A DNA stretch of 25,254 bases from Bacteroidota bacterium (GCA_023229405.1 JALNZH010000017.1:1-25254); one strand, 5' to 3'; positions 14,692-24,560 are shown, numbered from the stretch's first letter. Numbers and translations: made by a program. The notes: a model not told the origin generated them from the letters alone.

Positions 14692-15738
14692 CCAGTTTTC
14701 CGGACGCAGGCTTCTCACCGCTTCTCCCGCTTTCCACATTTCGGAATTTTTCCATTCGTCCAGTTCTTTCTGCAGTGTTGCACGGTAATCCGATGCGCTT
14801 GTGGAATCGAGCACACGTTTTGTTTCCACGCCGTACTGTACATCGCGATACAACAATTCAAATAATGGACGGTTCGCCGTTTCGAATTTTTTCGCCCAGT
14901 CCAATGCGCCGCGCTGTGCGGTAACGGAACAAGCGGCAAACATCCAGTCCATACCGTATTTGCCAACGAGAGGATAGAGACTTTGCGTCGCTTCTTCCAC
15001 TGTTTCGTTGAATGCTTCGCTCGGCGAATGTCCCATTTGCCGCAGCACGTCGTATTGCGCTTTCATCAATCCCGCAATCGCGCCCATTAGCACTCCGCGT
15101 TCGCCGGTCAAGTCGGACATCACTTCTTTTTCAAAGGTCGTCGGGAACAAATAGCCGGAGCCGATAGCGATACCGCATGCAATCGCCCGTTCTCGTGCTT
15201 TTCCTGTTGCATCCTGGAAAATGGCAAAACTGGCATTGATTCCACTTCCCGCAAGAAAATTACTGCGAACGGTTCGTCCACTTCCTTTCGGTGCAACCAA
15301 GACCACATCCACATCTGGAGGAGGGATCACATTCGTCTGATCTTTGAACACCACGGAAAATCCGTGTGAAAAGTAGAGCGCCTGACCTTTTTTCAAATTC
15401 TTTTTTACCGTTTCCCATTGCTGCTTTTGACCGGAATCGGAGAGCAGATACTGAACGATGGTTCCTTTTTGGATCGCTTCTTCGATGTTGGGGAAAAGAT
15501 TTTTTCCTTCCACCCAGCCATCGCGAATCGCATCACTCCACCCTTGTCCCCCCTTGCGCTGACCGACAATCACGTTGATGCCGTTATCGCGCATATTCAA
15601 AGATTGTCCGTAGCCTTGCGGACCATAGCCGATGATGGCGACCACTTCGTTCTTTAAAAATTCTTTCGCTTTTTCCAGCGGATATTCTTCGCGGGTAACG
15701 ACTTCTTCGACCGTGCCGCCAAAATTGATTGTTGCCAT
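14683..15738 (-). CDS. ilvC: Ketol-acid reductoisomerase, class I
   Basis: The protein has 351 residues, within the class I range. It converts acetolactate and acetohydroxybutyrate to the dihydroxy acids of valine and isoleucine synthesis using NAD(P)H and magnesium. Motifs: VAIIGYGPQGYGQSLNMRD (Rossmann loop), VIVGQRKGGQGW (phosphate-binding loop), GSGRTVRSNF, and the metal-binding SDLTGERGVLMGAI and the ETVEEATQSLYPLVGK block. The cofactor loop is longer than in E. coli-like short forms but keeps Arg/Lys/Ser. AAAGGA precedes the ATG by about 8 nt. It is 95 bp after the DUF2141 gene; a 13-bp palindrome lies in that gap. Confidence 0.96.
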   Translation of the reverse strand: MATINFGGTVEEVVTREEYPLEKAKEFLKNEVVAIIGYGPQGYGQSLNMRDNGINVIVGQRKGGQGWSDAIRDGWVEGKNLFPNIEEAIQKGTIVQYLLSDSGQKQQWETVKKNLKKGQALYFSHGFSVVFKDQTNVIPPPDVDVVLVAPKGSGRTVRSNFLAGSGINASFAIFQDATGKARERAIACGIAIGSGYLFPTTFEKEVMSDLTGERGVLMGAIAGLMKAQYDVLRQMGHSPSEAFNETVEEATQSLYPLVGKYGMDWMFAACSVTAQRGALDWAKKFETANRPLFELLYRDVQYGVETKRVLDSTSASDYRATLQKELDEWKNSEMWKAGEAVRSLRPENWKK

Positions 15739-15764
15739 TGTAATCTTCCTTTGTAATAATGAAT

Positions 15765-15777
15765 GATAAACTTTATC
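15765..15777. promoter_or_regulatory. 13-bp palindrome upstream of ilvC
   Basis: GATAAACTTTATC is a palindrome with a single central base, 27 bp before the ilvC start. It could be a binding site or chance in an AT-rich gap. On the minus strand TTGGAA lies upstream, but no convincing -10 box is aligned with it. Low confidence. Confidence 0.2.
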
Positions 15778-15833
15778 GTATTCAATAATCGTTAATACTT
15801 TCCAATCGTCAGCGCCGAAGAATCACTTTTTTC

Positions 15834-16271
15834 TCACGGCAACATTTCTATTTTTATCGTATCCCGTTTTCCCGTTACCGTGAATTTTGCTTCCTCAAAC
15901 GACGGCGGATTGATAGTTCCCGTTGCGTTGTTGGAGATGCCGTATTGTTCATCCGGTAATCCCAGCCAATCCCTATCCATCATCTCGTTCGAATTTTCGT
16001 CGTGCACAACCGCAATTGCATAGGTACCTAACGGCAATCCGTCCAGACTGATGATCAGCGACGACGATGTAACTTTTGCTCTCTTCCACCGGAACGCTTT
16101 TTCCGGATGGGTAGGAAAACCATCGCTGGATTTAAACAAACTCAACAGCACCTGTCCTGTCGGCGCTTTGATTCCGTTCAGCTGAACGACAATCGAACTG
16201 CCGATCTGTTTTTTCTGTGCGCTCAGAATCTGAAAAGAGAGTATCACTGCAACGAATAAAAATTTCTTCAT
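15834..16271 (-). CDS. Secreted DUF2141 protein
   Basis: The protein has 145 residues from the chosen start. MKKFLFVAVILSFQILSAQ is a good signal peptide (basic start, hydrophobic core, cleavage likely after Ala18). The mature part has VVQLNGIKAPTGQVLLSLF, KSSDGFPTHPEKAFRW, LGTYAIAVVHDENSNEMMD and PDEQYGISNNATG, the pattern of DUF2141 (beta-rich, function unknown). Start: the frame extends 33 codons upstream into gltD, but the ATG at 16271 has AAGGAG about 7 nt before it and the signal peptide right after it. It starts 23 bp after gltD, so it is in the operon, though export sets it apart from its neighbours. Function is unknown. Confidence 0.85.
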   Translation of the reverse strand: MKKFLFVAVILSFQILSAQKKQIGSSIVVQLNGIKAPTGQVLLSLFKSSDGFPTHPEKAFRWKRAKVTSSSLIISLDGLPLGTYAIAVVHDENSNEMMDRDWLGLPDEQYGISNNATGTINPPSFEEAKFTVTGKRDTIKIEMLP

Positions 16272-16294
16272 TGTTTTTCTCCTTTTCCCAATTA

Positions 16295-17716
16295 TTACGG
16301 AAGAATTGTTGCCCCCATTAAATATTTGTCGACACTGCGCGCCGCTTTTCGTCCTTCGCTGATCGCCCACACTACGAGCGACTGCCCGCGCCTCATATCT
16401 CCTGCAGAAAAAATTCCCGGAACAGACGACATGTATTCTCTGTCTGTAGAAACATTGCTTCGTGCATCCAGCGCTACACCGAGTTCGTCCAACAATCCGT
16501 TCTTGCTTGGTCCGGTAAATCCCATCGCCAGCAGCACCAGATCGGCATCCAGCGTGAACTCAGATCCGGTGATCGGCGTAAAATTCGGAGGCTGACCGAC
16601 CCGGATGGCATGCAGTTTCGTGACATTGCCGTTTGCATCACCTTCAAACTTCGTCGTCGCCAGCGCCCAGTCCCGTGTTCCTCCTTCTTCGTGCGAACTT
16701 TCGGTCCGCAATTGTAGCGGCCACAACGGCCATGGTGTGGAGGCGGCGCGTTCCAGCGGCGGTTTCGGCATAATTTCAAACTGATGAACAGATTTTGCCT
16801 TTTGCCGAAGGCTTGTTCCCAAACAATCTGCACCGGTATCTCCCCCGCCGATAATCACCACCCGTTTACCGGTGGCAAGAATATCTTTCGCTGAATCGGT
16901 TTTGTCCCCCGCATTCCGGCGATTTTGCTGCGGAAGAAATTCCATTGCAAAATGTATCCCCTTCAATTCACGTCCGGGCACTTTTAAATCACGCGGAGCT
17001 TCTGCACCGCCGCACAACAAAATTGCATCGTACGAGCGGCGCAGTTCTTCGGCGGAAATATTTACACCGACGTTTGTCTTCGTTGTAAAGACAATTCCTT
17101 CGGACTGCAACTGTTCTATACGGCGGTCGAGCAGATGTTTTTCAAATTTGAAATCTGGAATACCATACCGGAGCAATCCACCCACACGATCATTCTTTTC
17201 GTACACAGTAACCCGGTGCCCGGCGCGATTTAACTGTTGCGCAGCCGCCAAACCGGAAGGACCGGAACCGATTACAGCAATCGTTTTCCCGGATCGTTTT
17301 TTCGGCGGCTCTGGTTTGATCCAGCCGTGTGCGAATGCATGTTCGATAATCTTCCGTTCAATCACTTTAATTGTCACCGCCGGTTCGTTAATTCCCAAAA
17401 CACAGGATGCTTCACACGGTGCAGGACACACATTGCCGGTAAATTCTGGGAAGTTGTTTGTTGAATGCAGTATCCGCACTGCTTCTTCCCAGCGATCGTT
17501 ATAAATCAGATCATTCCAATGCGGAATTACGTTAGTCACGGGGCAACCAGACTGACAAAACGGTACGCCGCAATCCATACACCGCGCTCCTTGCGTCCGT
17601 ACTTTTTCTTCGGCAAAAGGAACATACACGTCGCGCCAATCATCCAACCGTTCTGCGACGGTTCGGCGCTGTGGCACTTCGCGTTGATACTCGATAAATC
17701 CTGTCGGTTTACCCAT
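16295..17716 (-). CDS. gltD: Glutamate synthase (NADPH), small subunit
   Basis: The protein has 473 residues from the chosen ATG. It passes electrons from NADPH through FAD to the large subunit. The N-terminal part has two cysteine clusters, with Cys46, Cys49, Cys54, Cys58 and Cys97, Cys101, Cys105, that ligate 4Fe-4S clusters. IAVIGSGPSGLAAAQQLNRA binds FAD, and VVIIGGGDTGADCLGT binds NADPH. GDMRRGQSLVVWAISEGR near the C-terminus is the usual FAD signature. Start: AGGAGG lies about 6 nt before the ATG at 17716, which overlaps the gltB stop by 8 nt; the in-frame ATG 12 codons earlier has no such signal. The overlap implies translational coupling and equal subunit output. Confidence 0.95.
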   Translation of the reverse strand: MGKPTGFIEYQREVPQRRTVAERLDDWRDVYVPFAEEKVRTQGARCMDCGVPFCQSGCPVTNVIPHWNDLIYNDRWEEAVRILHSTNNFPEFTGNVCPAPCEASCVLGINEPAVTIKVIERKIIEHAFAHGWIKPEPPKKRSGKTIAVIGSGPSGLAAAQQLNRAGHRVTVYEKNDRVGGLLRYGIPDFKFEKHLLDRRIEQLQSEGIVFTTKTNVGVNISAEELRRSYDAILLCGGAEAPRDLKVPGRELKGIHFAMEFLPQQNRRNAGDKTDSAKDILATGKRVVIIGGGDTGADCLGTSLRQKAKSVHQFEIMPKPPLERAASTPWPLWPLQLRTESSHEEGGTRDWALATTKFEGDANGNVTKLHAIRVGQPPNFTPITGSEFTLDADLVLLAMGFTGPSKNGLLDELGVALDARSNVSTDREYMSSVPGIFSAGDMRRGQSLVVWAISEGRKAARSVDKYLMGATILP

Positions 17717-20700
17717 TAACAACCTCCTGTTGCAATTTCTTTTTTGTTGCATTCAATACACGTTTGTAATCATGCGGGAAGACTTTGACAAATTTTCTTT
17801 TAAATGCTACCCATTCGGTAAGAATCCGTTCTCCTCGTCGACTTCCGGTGAGCAACACATGTTTGGCAATAAGATCTTTCACAAACCGTTCATCGGTTTC
17901 ATCCATTGCATCTAGATCGACCATCGACTTGTTGCACATTTTTGATGCGAATTCTCCGTCTTCATCAAGAATAAACGCAAATCCGCCGGACATACCTGCC
18001 GCGAAATTTTTTCCTGTTCTTCCAAGCACCACTACAACACCGTTCGTCATATATTCGCAACCGTTTGCACCAATCGATTCGACAACAACGGTTGCACCGG
18101 AATTTCTCACAGCAAACCGTTCACCTGCTTTTCCGGCAAAATACGCCTGTCCACTTGTTGCACCATAAAGCACAACATTGCCGACAATGGAATTATCTTC
18201 CGGAACAAAGGTAGAGTTCTTCGGTGGAAAGATGACGATCTTCCCGCCGGACAATCCTTTGCCGACATAATCATTCGCATCACCCTCCAGTCTCAGCGTC
18301 ACCCCTTTGGAAAGAAACGCGCCGAAACTTTGTCCTGCCGAACCGGTGAAATTAATTTTGATCGTGCTGTCCGGCAACCCATCGGCACCATAATATTTTG
18401 CGATCCGGCCGCTCAACAATGCACCGACCGTCCGGTGAACGTTTCTGATGGGAAGCGAGATTTCCATTGGCGTCTTTTCTTCCAGCGCCGCTTTGGTTTG
18501 TTCCAGCAGTTGATAATCCAGTGCTTCGTTTAATCCGTGATCCTGCGAGATCGAGCAGCGACGTCCGATCCGCAGCGGCACCGTAGGCTGATGAAGGATC
18601 GATGACAGATCGATTCCTTTTGCTTTCCAGTGGTCGATATCTTTCCGCTGTTGCAACATGTCCACCCGGCCGATCATCTCATCGATAGTACGGAAACCGA
18701 GTTTCGCCATGATCTCACGAACTTCATCTGCGATAAAGAAAAAGAAATTGATCACATGCTCCGGTGTGCCGACAAATTTTTTCCGCAATTCCGGATCCTG
18801 TGTTGCAATACCAACGGGACATGTATTCAGGTGACACTTGCGCATCATAATGCAGCCCATGGCAATCAGCGGGGTTGTGGAAAATCCGAATTCTTCAGCA
18901 CCCAACAACGCTGCGATCACAACATCTCTGCCAGTCTGCAATTTTCCGTCTGTCTGCACGCGCACACGGCTGCGCAGATCGTTCATCACCAGCACTTGCT
19001 GCGTTTCCGCAAGACCAAGTTCCCACGGAACGCCTGCATGTTTAATTGATGTTAACGGGGAAGCCCCTGTCCCACCGTTATCTCCGCTGATCAGGATCAT
19101 ATCCGCATGCGCTTTCGCCACACCGGCAGCAACAGTTCCGACGCCGACTTCCGAAACCAGCTTTACCGATATTCGTGCTATCGGATTGACATTTTTCAGG
19201 TCGTAGATCAACTGTGCCAGATCTTCAATAGAATAAATATCGTGATGTGGCGGCGGGGAGATCAAACCGACACCGGCAATGGAATGTCGCGTCTTTGCGA
19301 TTATTTCATCCACTTTAAATCCGGGAAGTTGTCCCCCTTCACCCGGTTTTGCGCCCTGGGCGATCTTAATTTGAATTTCATCGGCATTTACAAGATAGTT
19401 TGCCGTTACGCCGAACCTGCCGGAAGCGACCTGTTTGATGGCGCTACGGCGAAGATCACCGTTTGCATCTGAGCTGAAGCGCGCTTCGTCTTCTCCCCCT
19501 TCGCCGGTATTGGACTTGCCACCGATTCGGTTCATCGCAATTGCAATCGTTTCATGCGCTTCTTTGCTGATCGATCCGAAAGACATTGCACCGGTGACAA
19601 ATCGTTTTACGATCTGTTTTGCGGGTTCCACATCTTCAATATGAACACTGCGTGTCCCTTCCTTAAATTCCATCAATCCGCGCAGTGAGAAAAATTCTTT
19701 ATTCTGATCATTTATTACGCTTGAAAATTCTTTGAACGTTTTATAGTCCCGCTTACGCACCGATTGCTGCAGTTTCGTTACCGTTGTCGGATTGATGAGA
19801 TGCCGTTCGCCGTTCATGCGGAAATGATAATTTCCACCGAGATCGAGTTCTGTATCCGCCAGTGAGAATGGCTGGATCGCAAACTCATGTTTTTTCCTCG
19901 CCTCTTCCACCAGCACATCCAGCCCGATCCCTTCGATGCGGGACGATGTCCCTTTGAAATATTTTTCCACCAGGTTCTTATTTAAACCGATCGCTTCGAA
20001 AATCTGCGCGCCGCGGTAACTTTGCAACGTGGAAATTCCCATTTTGGAAAAGACTTTCAACAATCCTTTGCCGACCGCTTTTTTATAATTTTTGAGGGCA
20101 TATTCTGCGGTGACATCTTTCGACAAACGTCCTTTGTTCGCGAGATCTTCTATTGTCTCAATGGCGAGGTACGGATTCACCGCACTAGCGCCGTAACCGA
20201 TCAACAGACAATAATGCATCACTTCGCGCGGTTCGCCGGATTCAACCACTAACGCAACCTGTGTGCGAGTTTTTTCCCTCACCAAATGATTATGCACTGC
20301 GGTCATTGCCAACAGACTCGGGATTGGAGCATATTCTTCATCCGATCCACGGTCCGACAGAATAATAATAGAATAACCGGATTCGATGGCCAATGACGCG
20401 CGGCGGCAGAGTCCGTCTAATGCGCGCTCCAGTTCCTGTTCTCCTCCGTTCACACGGAACAGCATCGGCAGTGTTGTTGTCAGGAAATCTCCCTGTGAAA
20501 CGCGACGAAGTTTTTCCAGTTCTACATTCGTTAGAATAGGGTGCTGCAGTTTTAATGTGTGGCAATGCAGTGGTGTTTCTTCCAGAATATTCCGCTCTGT
20601 ACCGATATAACTCGTTAACGACATTACGAACTCTTCGCGGATCGGATCGATCGGCGGATTGGTCACTTGCGCAAACAATTGCTTGAAATACGCAAAGAGT

Positions 20701-22247
20701 GATTGTGGCTTGTCGGACAAACACGCCAGCGGCGTATCCGTTCCCATAGATCCGATCGGCTCTTCCCCATTTACCGCCATTGGTGTAATAATCATTCGCA
20801 CTTCTTCGTCGCTGTAACCGAACATCCGCTGCCGTTGGATGATATCTTTTTCGCTCAGCGAATGTGTACGCGGCGGTTCTGCCAGATCTTCCAGAGTAAT
20901 TTGATTTTCTTTAATCCAATTGCCATACGGTTTACGTGAACTCAATTGAGCTTTGATCTCATCATCAAGTAAGACGCGCTTTTGCTCCAAGTCCACCAAC
21001 AGCATTTTTCCGGGTTCGAGTCTCCCTTTCATCTTTACCCGTTCCGGTTCAATCGGCAGCACACCGACTTCGGATGCCATAATCAACAGTCCGTCGTGTG
21101 TTTCAATATATCGTGCAGGACGCAGACCGTTCCGATCCAGCGTTGCACCGATCACTTTACCATCCGTAAATGCCACAGCTGCGGGACCATCCCACGGCTC
21201 CATCAGCGATGCATGATACTCATAGAAAGCTTTTTTTTCCGGTGACATCGTCGCATCATAACTCCACGCTTCTGGTATCAGCATGGACATCACATGCGGC
21301 AGGCTTCTGCCGGCGTGGTACAATAATTCGACGGCGTTATCCAACGCTGCAGAGTCGCTTCCCTCTGGCTGAATAATTGGAAAGAGTTTTTTCAGATCGT
21401 CGCCGAACAGATCGGACTTCAGAACTGATTGGCGCGCATGCATCCAGATGACGTTGCCGCGCATTGTGTTGATCTCGCCGTTGTGGCTCACAAAACGGAA
21501 TGGATGTGCCAGCTGCCAGTTCGGCATGGTATTCGTGGAAAACCGTTGATGCACCAAACATAGCGCGCTTTCTGTATCCATGTCCAGCAGCTCGTTGTAA
21601 AACTGTTCAATCTGCGGCGCGAGCAGTAATCCTTTATAGATAATCACGCGGGATGAAAGCGATGGGATATAAAAGAAATCTTTCTCTTTAACATCGGAAG
21701 CATACAATTCCGCTTCGGCTCGTTTCCGGACGACATACAACTTCCGGTCAAACTCTTCCCTTGTCATACCTTCCGCACGGCGGATAAAAATCTGCTCTAT
21801 ATATGGTTGCGAAGCCCGGGCAATGCGGCCAATCGCATCGGCACCAACAGGCGTATCTCTCCATCCCAACACGCTTAATCCTTCTTCACGGACGATTCGT
21901 TCCAAAATTCCTTCGCTTACCAGACGTGACGCCTGATGTACGGGCAAGAACACCATCCCGACGCCATATTCTCCTTCATCCGGTAAAGTAATTCCGATGC
22001 TTTTACATTCCTTCACAAAAAACTTGTGTGGAATCTGAATCGTAATTCCCGCTCCATCCCCTGTCTCCGGATCGCAGCCACATGCTCCGCGGTGCGTCAG
22101 ATTAATCAGGATCTCCACCCCTTTTGAGATAACGTCGTGTGACCGCTCCCCTTTAATATTAACAATAAATCCGATACCGCACGCATCATGTTCATTGCGA
22201 GGATCATAGAGAGGAAAATTTCCTTGGTGTTGATACGGTTCTTTCAT
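17709..22247 (-). CDS. gltB: Glutamate synthase (NADPH), large subunit
   Basis: The protein has 1512 residues, full length for GltB, with no frameshift. It makes two glutamates from glutamine and 2-oxoglutarate. Domains in order: a 22-residue propeptide, then Cys23 (in DACGIGF), the N-terminal nucleophile of the glutaminase domain (to about residue 430); a central domain; the FMN barrel, with GAMSFGSISKEAHE and GDNGGTGASPLTS; the 3Fe-4S site with Cys1132, Cys1138 and Cys1143 (CIMMRKCHLNTCPVGIA); and the C-terminal beta-helix with repeated glycine motifs. It shares one base with the ilvN stop (TAATG), so the two are translationally coupled. Placement right after ilvBN is unusual and links nitrogen donor supply to branched-chain synthesis. 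Confidence 0.97.
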   Translation of the reverse strand: MKEPYQHQGNFPLYDPRNEHDACGIGFIVNIKGERSHDVISKGVEILINLTHRGACGCDPETGDGAGITIQIPHKFFVKECKSIGITLPDEGEYGVGMVFLPVHQASRLVSEGILERIVREEGLSVLGWRDTPVGADAIGRIARASQPYIEQIFIRRAEGMTREEFDRKLYVVRKRAEAELYASDVKEKDFFYIPSLSSRVIIYKGLLLAPQIEQFYNELLDMDTESALCLVHQRFSTNTMPNWQLAHPFRFVSHNGEINTMRGNVIWMHARQSVLKSDLFGDDLKKLFPIIQPEGSDSAALDNAVELLYHAGRSLPHVMSMLIPEAWSYDATMSPEKKAFYEYHASLMEPWDGPAAVAFTDGKVIGATLDRNGLRPARYIETHDGLLIMASEVGVLPIEPERVKMKGRLEPGKMLLVDLEQKRVLLDDEIKAQLSSRKPYGNWIKENQITLEDLAEPPRTHSLSEKDIIQRQRMFGYSDEEVRMIITPMAVNGEEPIGSMGTDTPLACLSDKPQSLFAYFKQLFAQVTNPPIDPIREEFVMSLTSYIGTERNILEETPLHCHTLKLQHPILTNVELEKLRRVSQGDFLTTTLPMLFRVNGGEQELERALDGLCRRASLAIESGYSIIILSDRGSDEEYAPIPSLLAMTAVHNHLVREKTRTQVALVVESGEPREVMHYCLLIGYGASAVNPYLAIETIEDLANKGRLSKDVTAEYALKNYKKAVGKGLLKVFSKMGISTLQSYRGAQIFEAIGLNKNLVEKYFKGTSSRIEGIGLDVLVEEARKKHEFAIQPFSLADTELDLGGNYHFRMNGERHLINPTTVTKLQQSVRKRDYKTFKEFSSVINDQNKEFFSLRGLMEFKEGTRSVHIEDVEPAKQIVKRFVTGAMSFGSISKEAHETIAIAMNRIGGKSNTGEGGEDEARFSSDANGDLRRSAIKQVASGRFGVTANYLVNADEIQIKIAQGAKPGEGGQLPGFKVDEIIAKTRHSIAGVGLISPPPHHDIYSIEDLAQLIYDLKNVNPIARISVKLVSEVGVGTVAAGVAKAHADMILISGDNGGTGASPLTSIKHAGVPWELGLAETQQVLVMNDLRSRVRVQTDGKLQTGRDVVIAALLGAEEFGFSTTPLIAMGCIMMRKCHLNTCPVGIATQDPELRKKFVGTPEHVINFFFFIADEVREIMAKLGFRTIDEMIGRVDMLQQRKDIDHWKAKGIDLSSILHQPTVPLRIGRRCSISQDHGLNEALDYQLLEQTKAALEEKTPMEISLPIRNVHRTVGALLSGRIAKYYGADGLPDSTIKINFTGSAGQSFGAFLSKGVTLRLEGDANDYVGKGLSGGKIVIFPPKNSTFVPEDNSIVGNVVLYGATSGQAYFAGKAGERFAVRNSGATVVVESIGANGCEYMTNGVVVVLGRTGKNFAAGMSGGFAFILDEDGEFASKMCNKSMVDLDAMDETDERFVKDLIAKHVLLTGSRRGERILTEWVAFKRKFVKVFPHDYKRVLNATKKKLQQEVVNG

Positions 22248-22774
22248 TATGCTTCTCCGACAAATTCACGTTTTAATGCCACGCGCCCTGTGCGCGCAAT
22301 TTCTTTAATGTGGAACGGCTTCAGCATTTTAATAATCGCATCCACTTTCTGTCCGCTTCCCGTCGCTTCTACCGTCACTGTTTTATGACTAATGTCGATA
22401 ATTTTTCCTTGAAAGATCTCCACTATTTGCATGATCTCGGAACGGTTGTCCGGCGTTGTGCCGATCTTGATCAGCGCAAGCTCTCGTTCCATAAAACTGT
22501 CGTAGGTCAGATCAACAACTTTCAGCGTATCAATCAGCTTATTCAGCTGCTTAATAATCTGTTCGATAATCGCATCATCTCCGCGCGTTACAATTGTCAT
22601 ACGCGAAACGGAACTGTCCTCTGTCGGACCGACCGTGATGCTTTCCAGATTATATCCTTTGGCTGAAAACATTCCGGCAACGCGGTTCAGTGCACCGAAT
22701 TTGTTCTCTAGTAGAACCGATATTGTATGTTTGTGCGCCGACTGATCGACTGGCGTTTCCGTTGTTGTGCTCAT
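22247..22774 (-). CDS. ilvN: Acetolactate synthase, regulatory subunit
   Basis: The protein has 175 residues. It binds IlvB, raises activity and confers valine feedback inhibition. The ACT domain is clear at about residues 17-90: HTISVLLENKFGALNRVAG, MFSAKGYNLESITVGPTED and SVSRMTIVTRGD. The C-terminal half (ERELALIKIG, then KIIDISHKTVTVEATG) is the second conserved domain of small subunits. It starts 3 bp after the ilvB stop and ends in a 1-nt overlap with gltB, giving a tightly coupled trio. In E. coli such two-domain subunits are the IlvH/IlvN type; the length here matches the longer class. Allosteric inhibition by valine is expected from the family. Confidence 0.95.
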   Translation of the reverse strand: MSTTTETPVDQSAHKHTISVLLENKFGALNRVAGMFSAKGYNLESITVGPTEDSSVSRMTIVTRGDDAIIEQIIKQLNKLIDTLKVVDLTYDSFMERELALIKIGTTPDNRSEIMQIVEIFQGKIIDISHKTVTVEATGSGQKVDAIIKMLKPFHIKEIARTGRVALKREFVGEA

Positions 22775-22777
22775 GAA

Positions 22778-24544
22778 TTATCCTTTGGTAATAGTAACAA
22801 GAGAAAGATCAGTCTCCTGTTCATCGTTGACGGGAACTGTTTGTTCATTTGGGACATCGATGATCTCGTGATACGTCTGCCCTGCCGGTATCATCGGATA
22901 TACGTTTTCTTCTTTCACCACTTTAAATTCAACAATCACCGGTCCCTCTATTTCAAACATCTTCTTCACAATATCATCAACTTCTTCAGTCAATGTTGCG
23001 CGGAAACCCGGTATGCCGTATGCTGCAGCCAGTTTTACGTAATCGGGACCGAACATCTCCACATGTGAATATCGCTTGCGCCAAAACAATTCTTGCCATT
23101 GACGAACCATGCCGAGATACCCATTATTCATGATCAGAATTTTTACCGGCACGTTGTGCTCACGGATTGTTGCCAATTCCTGCAAATTCATCTGGATCCC
23201 TCCATCCCCGCTCATCGAGATAATCGGAAGATCTTTTCTGGCAAACGCCGCTCCCATCGCCGCAGGCAATGAGAATCCCATTGTCCCGAGTCCGCCGGAA
23301 GTTAAGTGTGTGCGGGGATGAATGTAACGGTAAAACTGCGCCATCCACATCTGGTGCTGTCCCACATCGCTCACCATCACCGCATTTCCTTTCGTCACTT
23401 CGGAGATCGTCTGGATGACATGCTGCATCCGGATGTACTTTCCGTTTTTGTACCGCAGAGGATGTTCTTCTTTCCAATTCTTTATTGTTTGAATCCAATC
23501 CTTGGTATCGAGCGCCGTTACCTGTGGCAATAACTGTTGCAATACTTTTTTCACATCTCCGACGATCGGCACATCGACTTTCACATTTTTGCTGATATTG
23601 GAAGGGTCGATATCGATATGGATTTTTTTTGCTTCCGGTGCAAATGCATCGGTTTTGCCGGTAACGCGATCGTCGAACCTTGCACCAACGGCGATCAACA
23701 GATCGCAATAATTTACTGCGGTGTTGGAATACCACGTGCCGTGCATACCGAGCATGCCCATGGAAAGTTCGTCGCTTTCCGGAAATGCGCCTAATCCGTG
23801 CAATGTTGTGGTCACCGGAATGTTTGTCTTCCGTGCAAACTTCGTCAATTCTTCGGCAGCGTTAGATAGGATTGTTCCTCCCCCAACATACAGTACGGGA
23901 CGTTTTGATTTTTCAATCAACGCGATCGCTTTATCCAATTGTTTTTGATGTCCTTCGGTATGGGGAACGTACGACCGCATCTTTACCGTTTTCGGATAAC
24001 TAAAGACGGTCTTCGTCGCCATCACATCTTTCGGTAAATCAACCAGCACAGGCCCGGGGCGCCCAGTCGTGGCAACATAAAATGCTTCTCTGATTGTTGC
24101 AGCAAGTTCATTCACATCGCGAACAAGGTAGTTGTGTTTGGTGATAGGACGGGTGATACCAACAATATCTGCTTCCTGAAACGCATCATTGCCAATCAAT
24201 TTCAATGCAACCTGGCCAGTAAATACGACGATAGGAATAGAATCCATATATGCATCGGCAATTCCGGTCACCGTGTTAGTTGCGCCGGGTCCGGACGTAA
24301 CAAGTGCAACACCCGGCTTCCCGCTGGCTTTGGCGTAACCTTCGGCTGCATGCACTGCTCCTTGTTCGTGGCGCGTAAGAATATGTGTAATGTCAGAGAT
24401 ATCGTGAAGCGCGTCGTAGATGCCAATAACGGCTCCTCCGGGATAGCCGAAAACAATGTCGACTTTTTCTTCGATCAACGAACGGACAAAAATCTCTGCG
24501 CCGGTCATCTGACGCTGTGGGGAAGTAGGAGTATGTTGGGTCAT
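22778..24544 (-). CDS. ilvB: Acetolactate synthase, catalytic (large) subunit
   Basis: The protein has 588 residues. It uses thiamine diphosphate to join two pyruvates, or pyruvate and 2-ketobutyrate, at the head of valine and isoleucine synthesis. The N-terminal GYPGGAVIGIYDAL, the catalytic Glu60 in LTRHEQGAVHAAEGYA, and VTSGPGATNTVTGIADAYMD mark the pyrimidine-binding domain. The ThDP-binding motif GDGG at about residues 446-449 (within MSGDGGIQMNLQEL) and NNGYLGMVRQWQE complete it. The start follows AGGTG about 6 nt away. It is the first structural gene after the attenuator: the terminator U-tract ends only about 16 nt before the ATG. The C-terminal 25 residues carry no family motif. Confidence 0.97.
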   Translation of the reverse strand: MTQHTPTSPQRQMTGAEIFVRSLIEEKVDIVFGYPGGAVIGIYDALHDISDITHILTRHEQGAVHAAEGYAKASGKPGVALVTSGPGATNTVTGIADAYMDSIPIVVFTGQVALKLIGNDAFQEADIVGITRPITKHNYLVRDVNELAATIREAFYVATTGRPGPVLVDLPKDVMATKTVFSYPKTVKMRSYVPHTEGHQKQLDKAIALIEKSKRPVLYVGGGTILSNAAEELTKFARKTNIPVTTTLHGLGAFPESDELSMGMLGMHGTWYSNTAVNYCDLLIAVGARFDDRVTGKTDAFAPEAKKIHIDIDPSNISKNVKVDVPIVGDVKKVLQQLLPQVTALDTKDWIQTIKNWKEEHPLRYKNGKYIRMQHVIQTISEVTKGNAVMVSDVGQHQMWMAQFYRYIHPRTHLTSGGLGTMGFSLPAAMGAAFARKDLPIISMSGDGGIQMNLQELATIREHNVPVKILIMNNGYLGMVRQWQELFWRKRYSHVEMFGPDYVKLAAAYGIPGFRATLTEEVDDIVKKMFEIEGPVIVEFKVVKEENVYPMIPAGQTYHEIIDVPNEQTVPVNDEQETDLSLVTITKG

Positions 24545-24560
24545 AAGACACCTGAAAAAT

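Noticed and set aside
16872..17504. 210-codon plus-strand frame inside gltD
   Set aside because: It is antisense to a clear gltD gene, is rich in Cys, Ser and Arg as shadow frames are, and has no recognisable motif.
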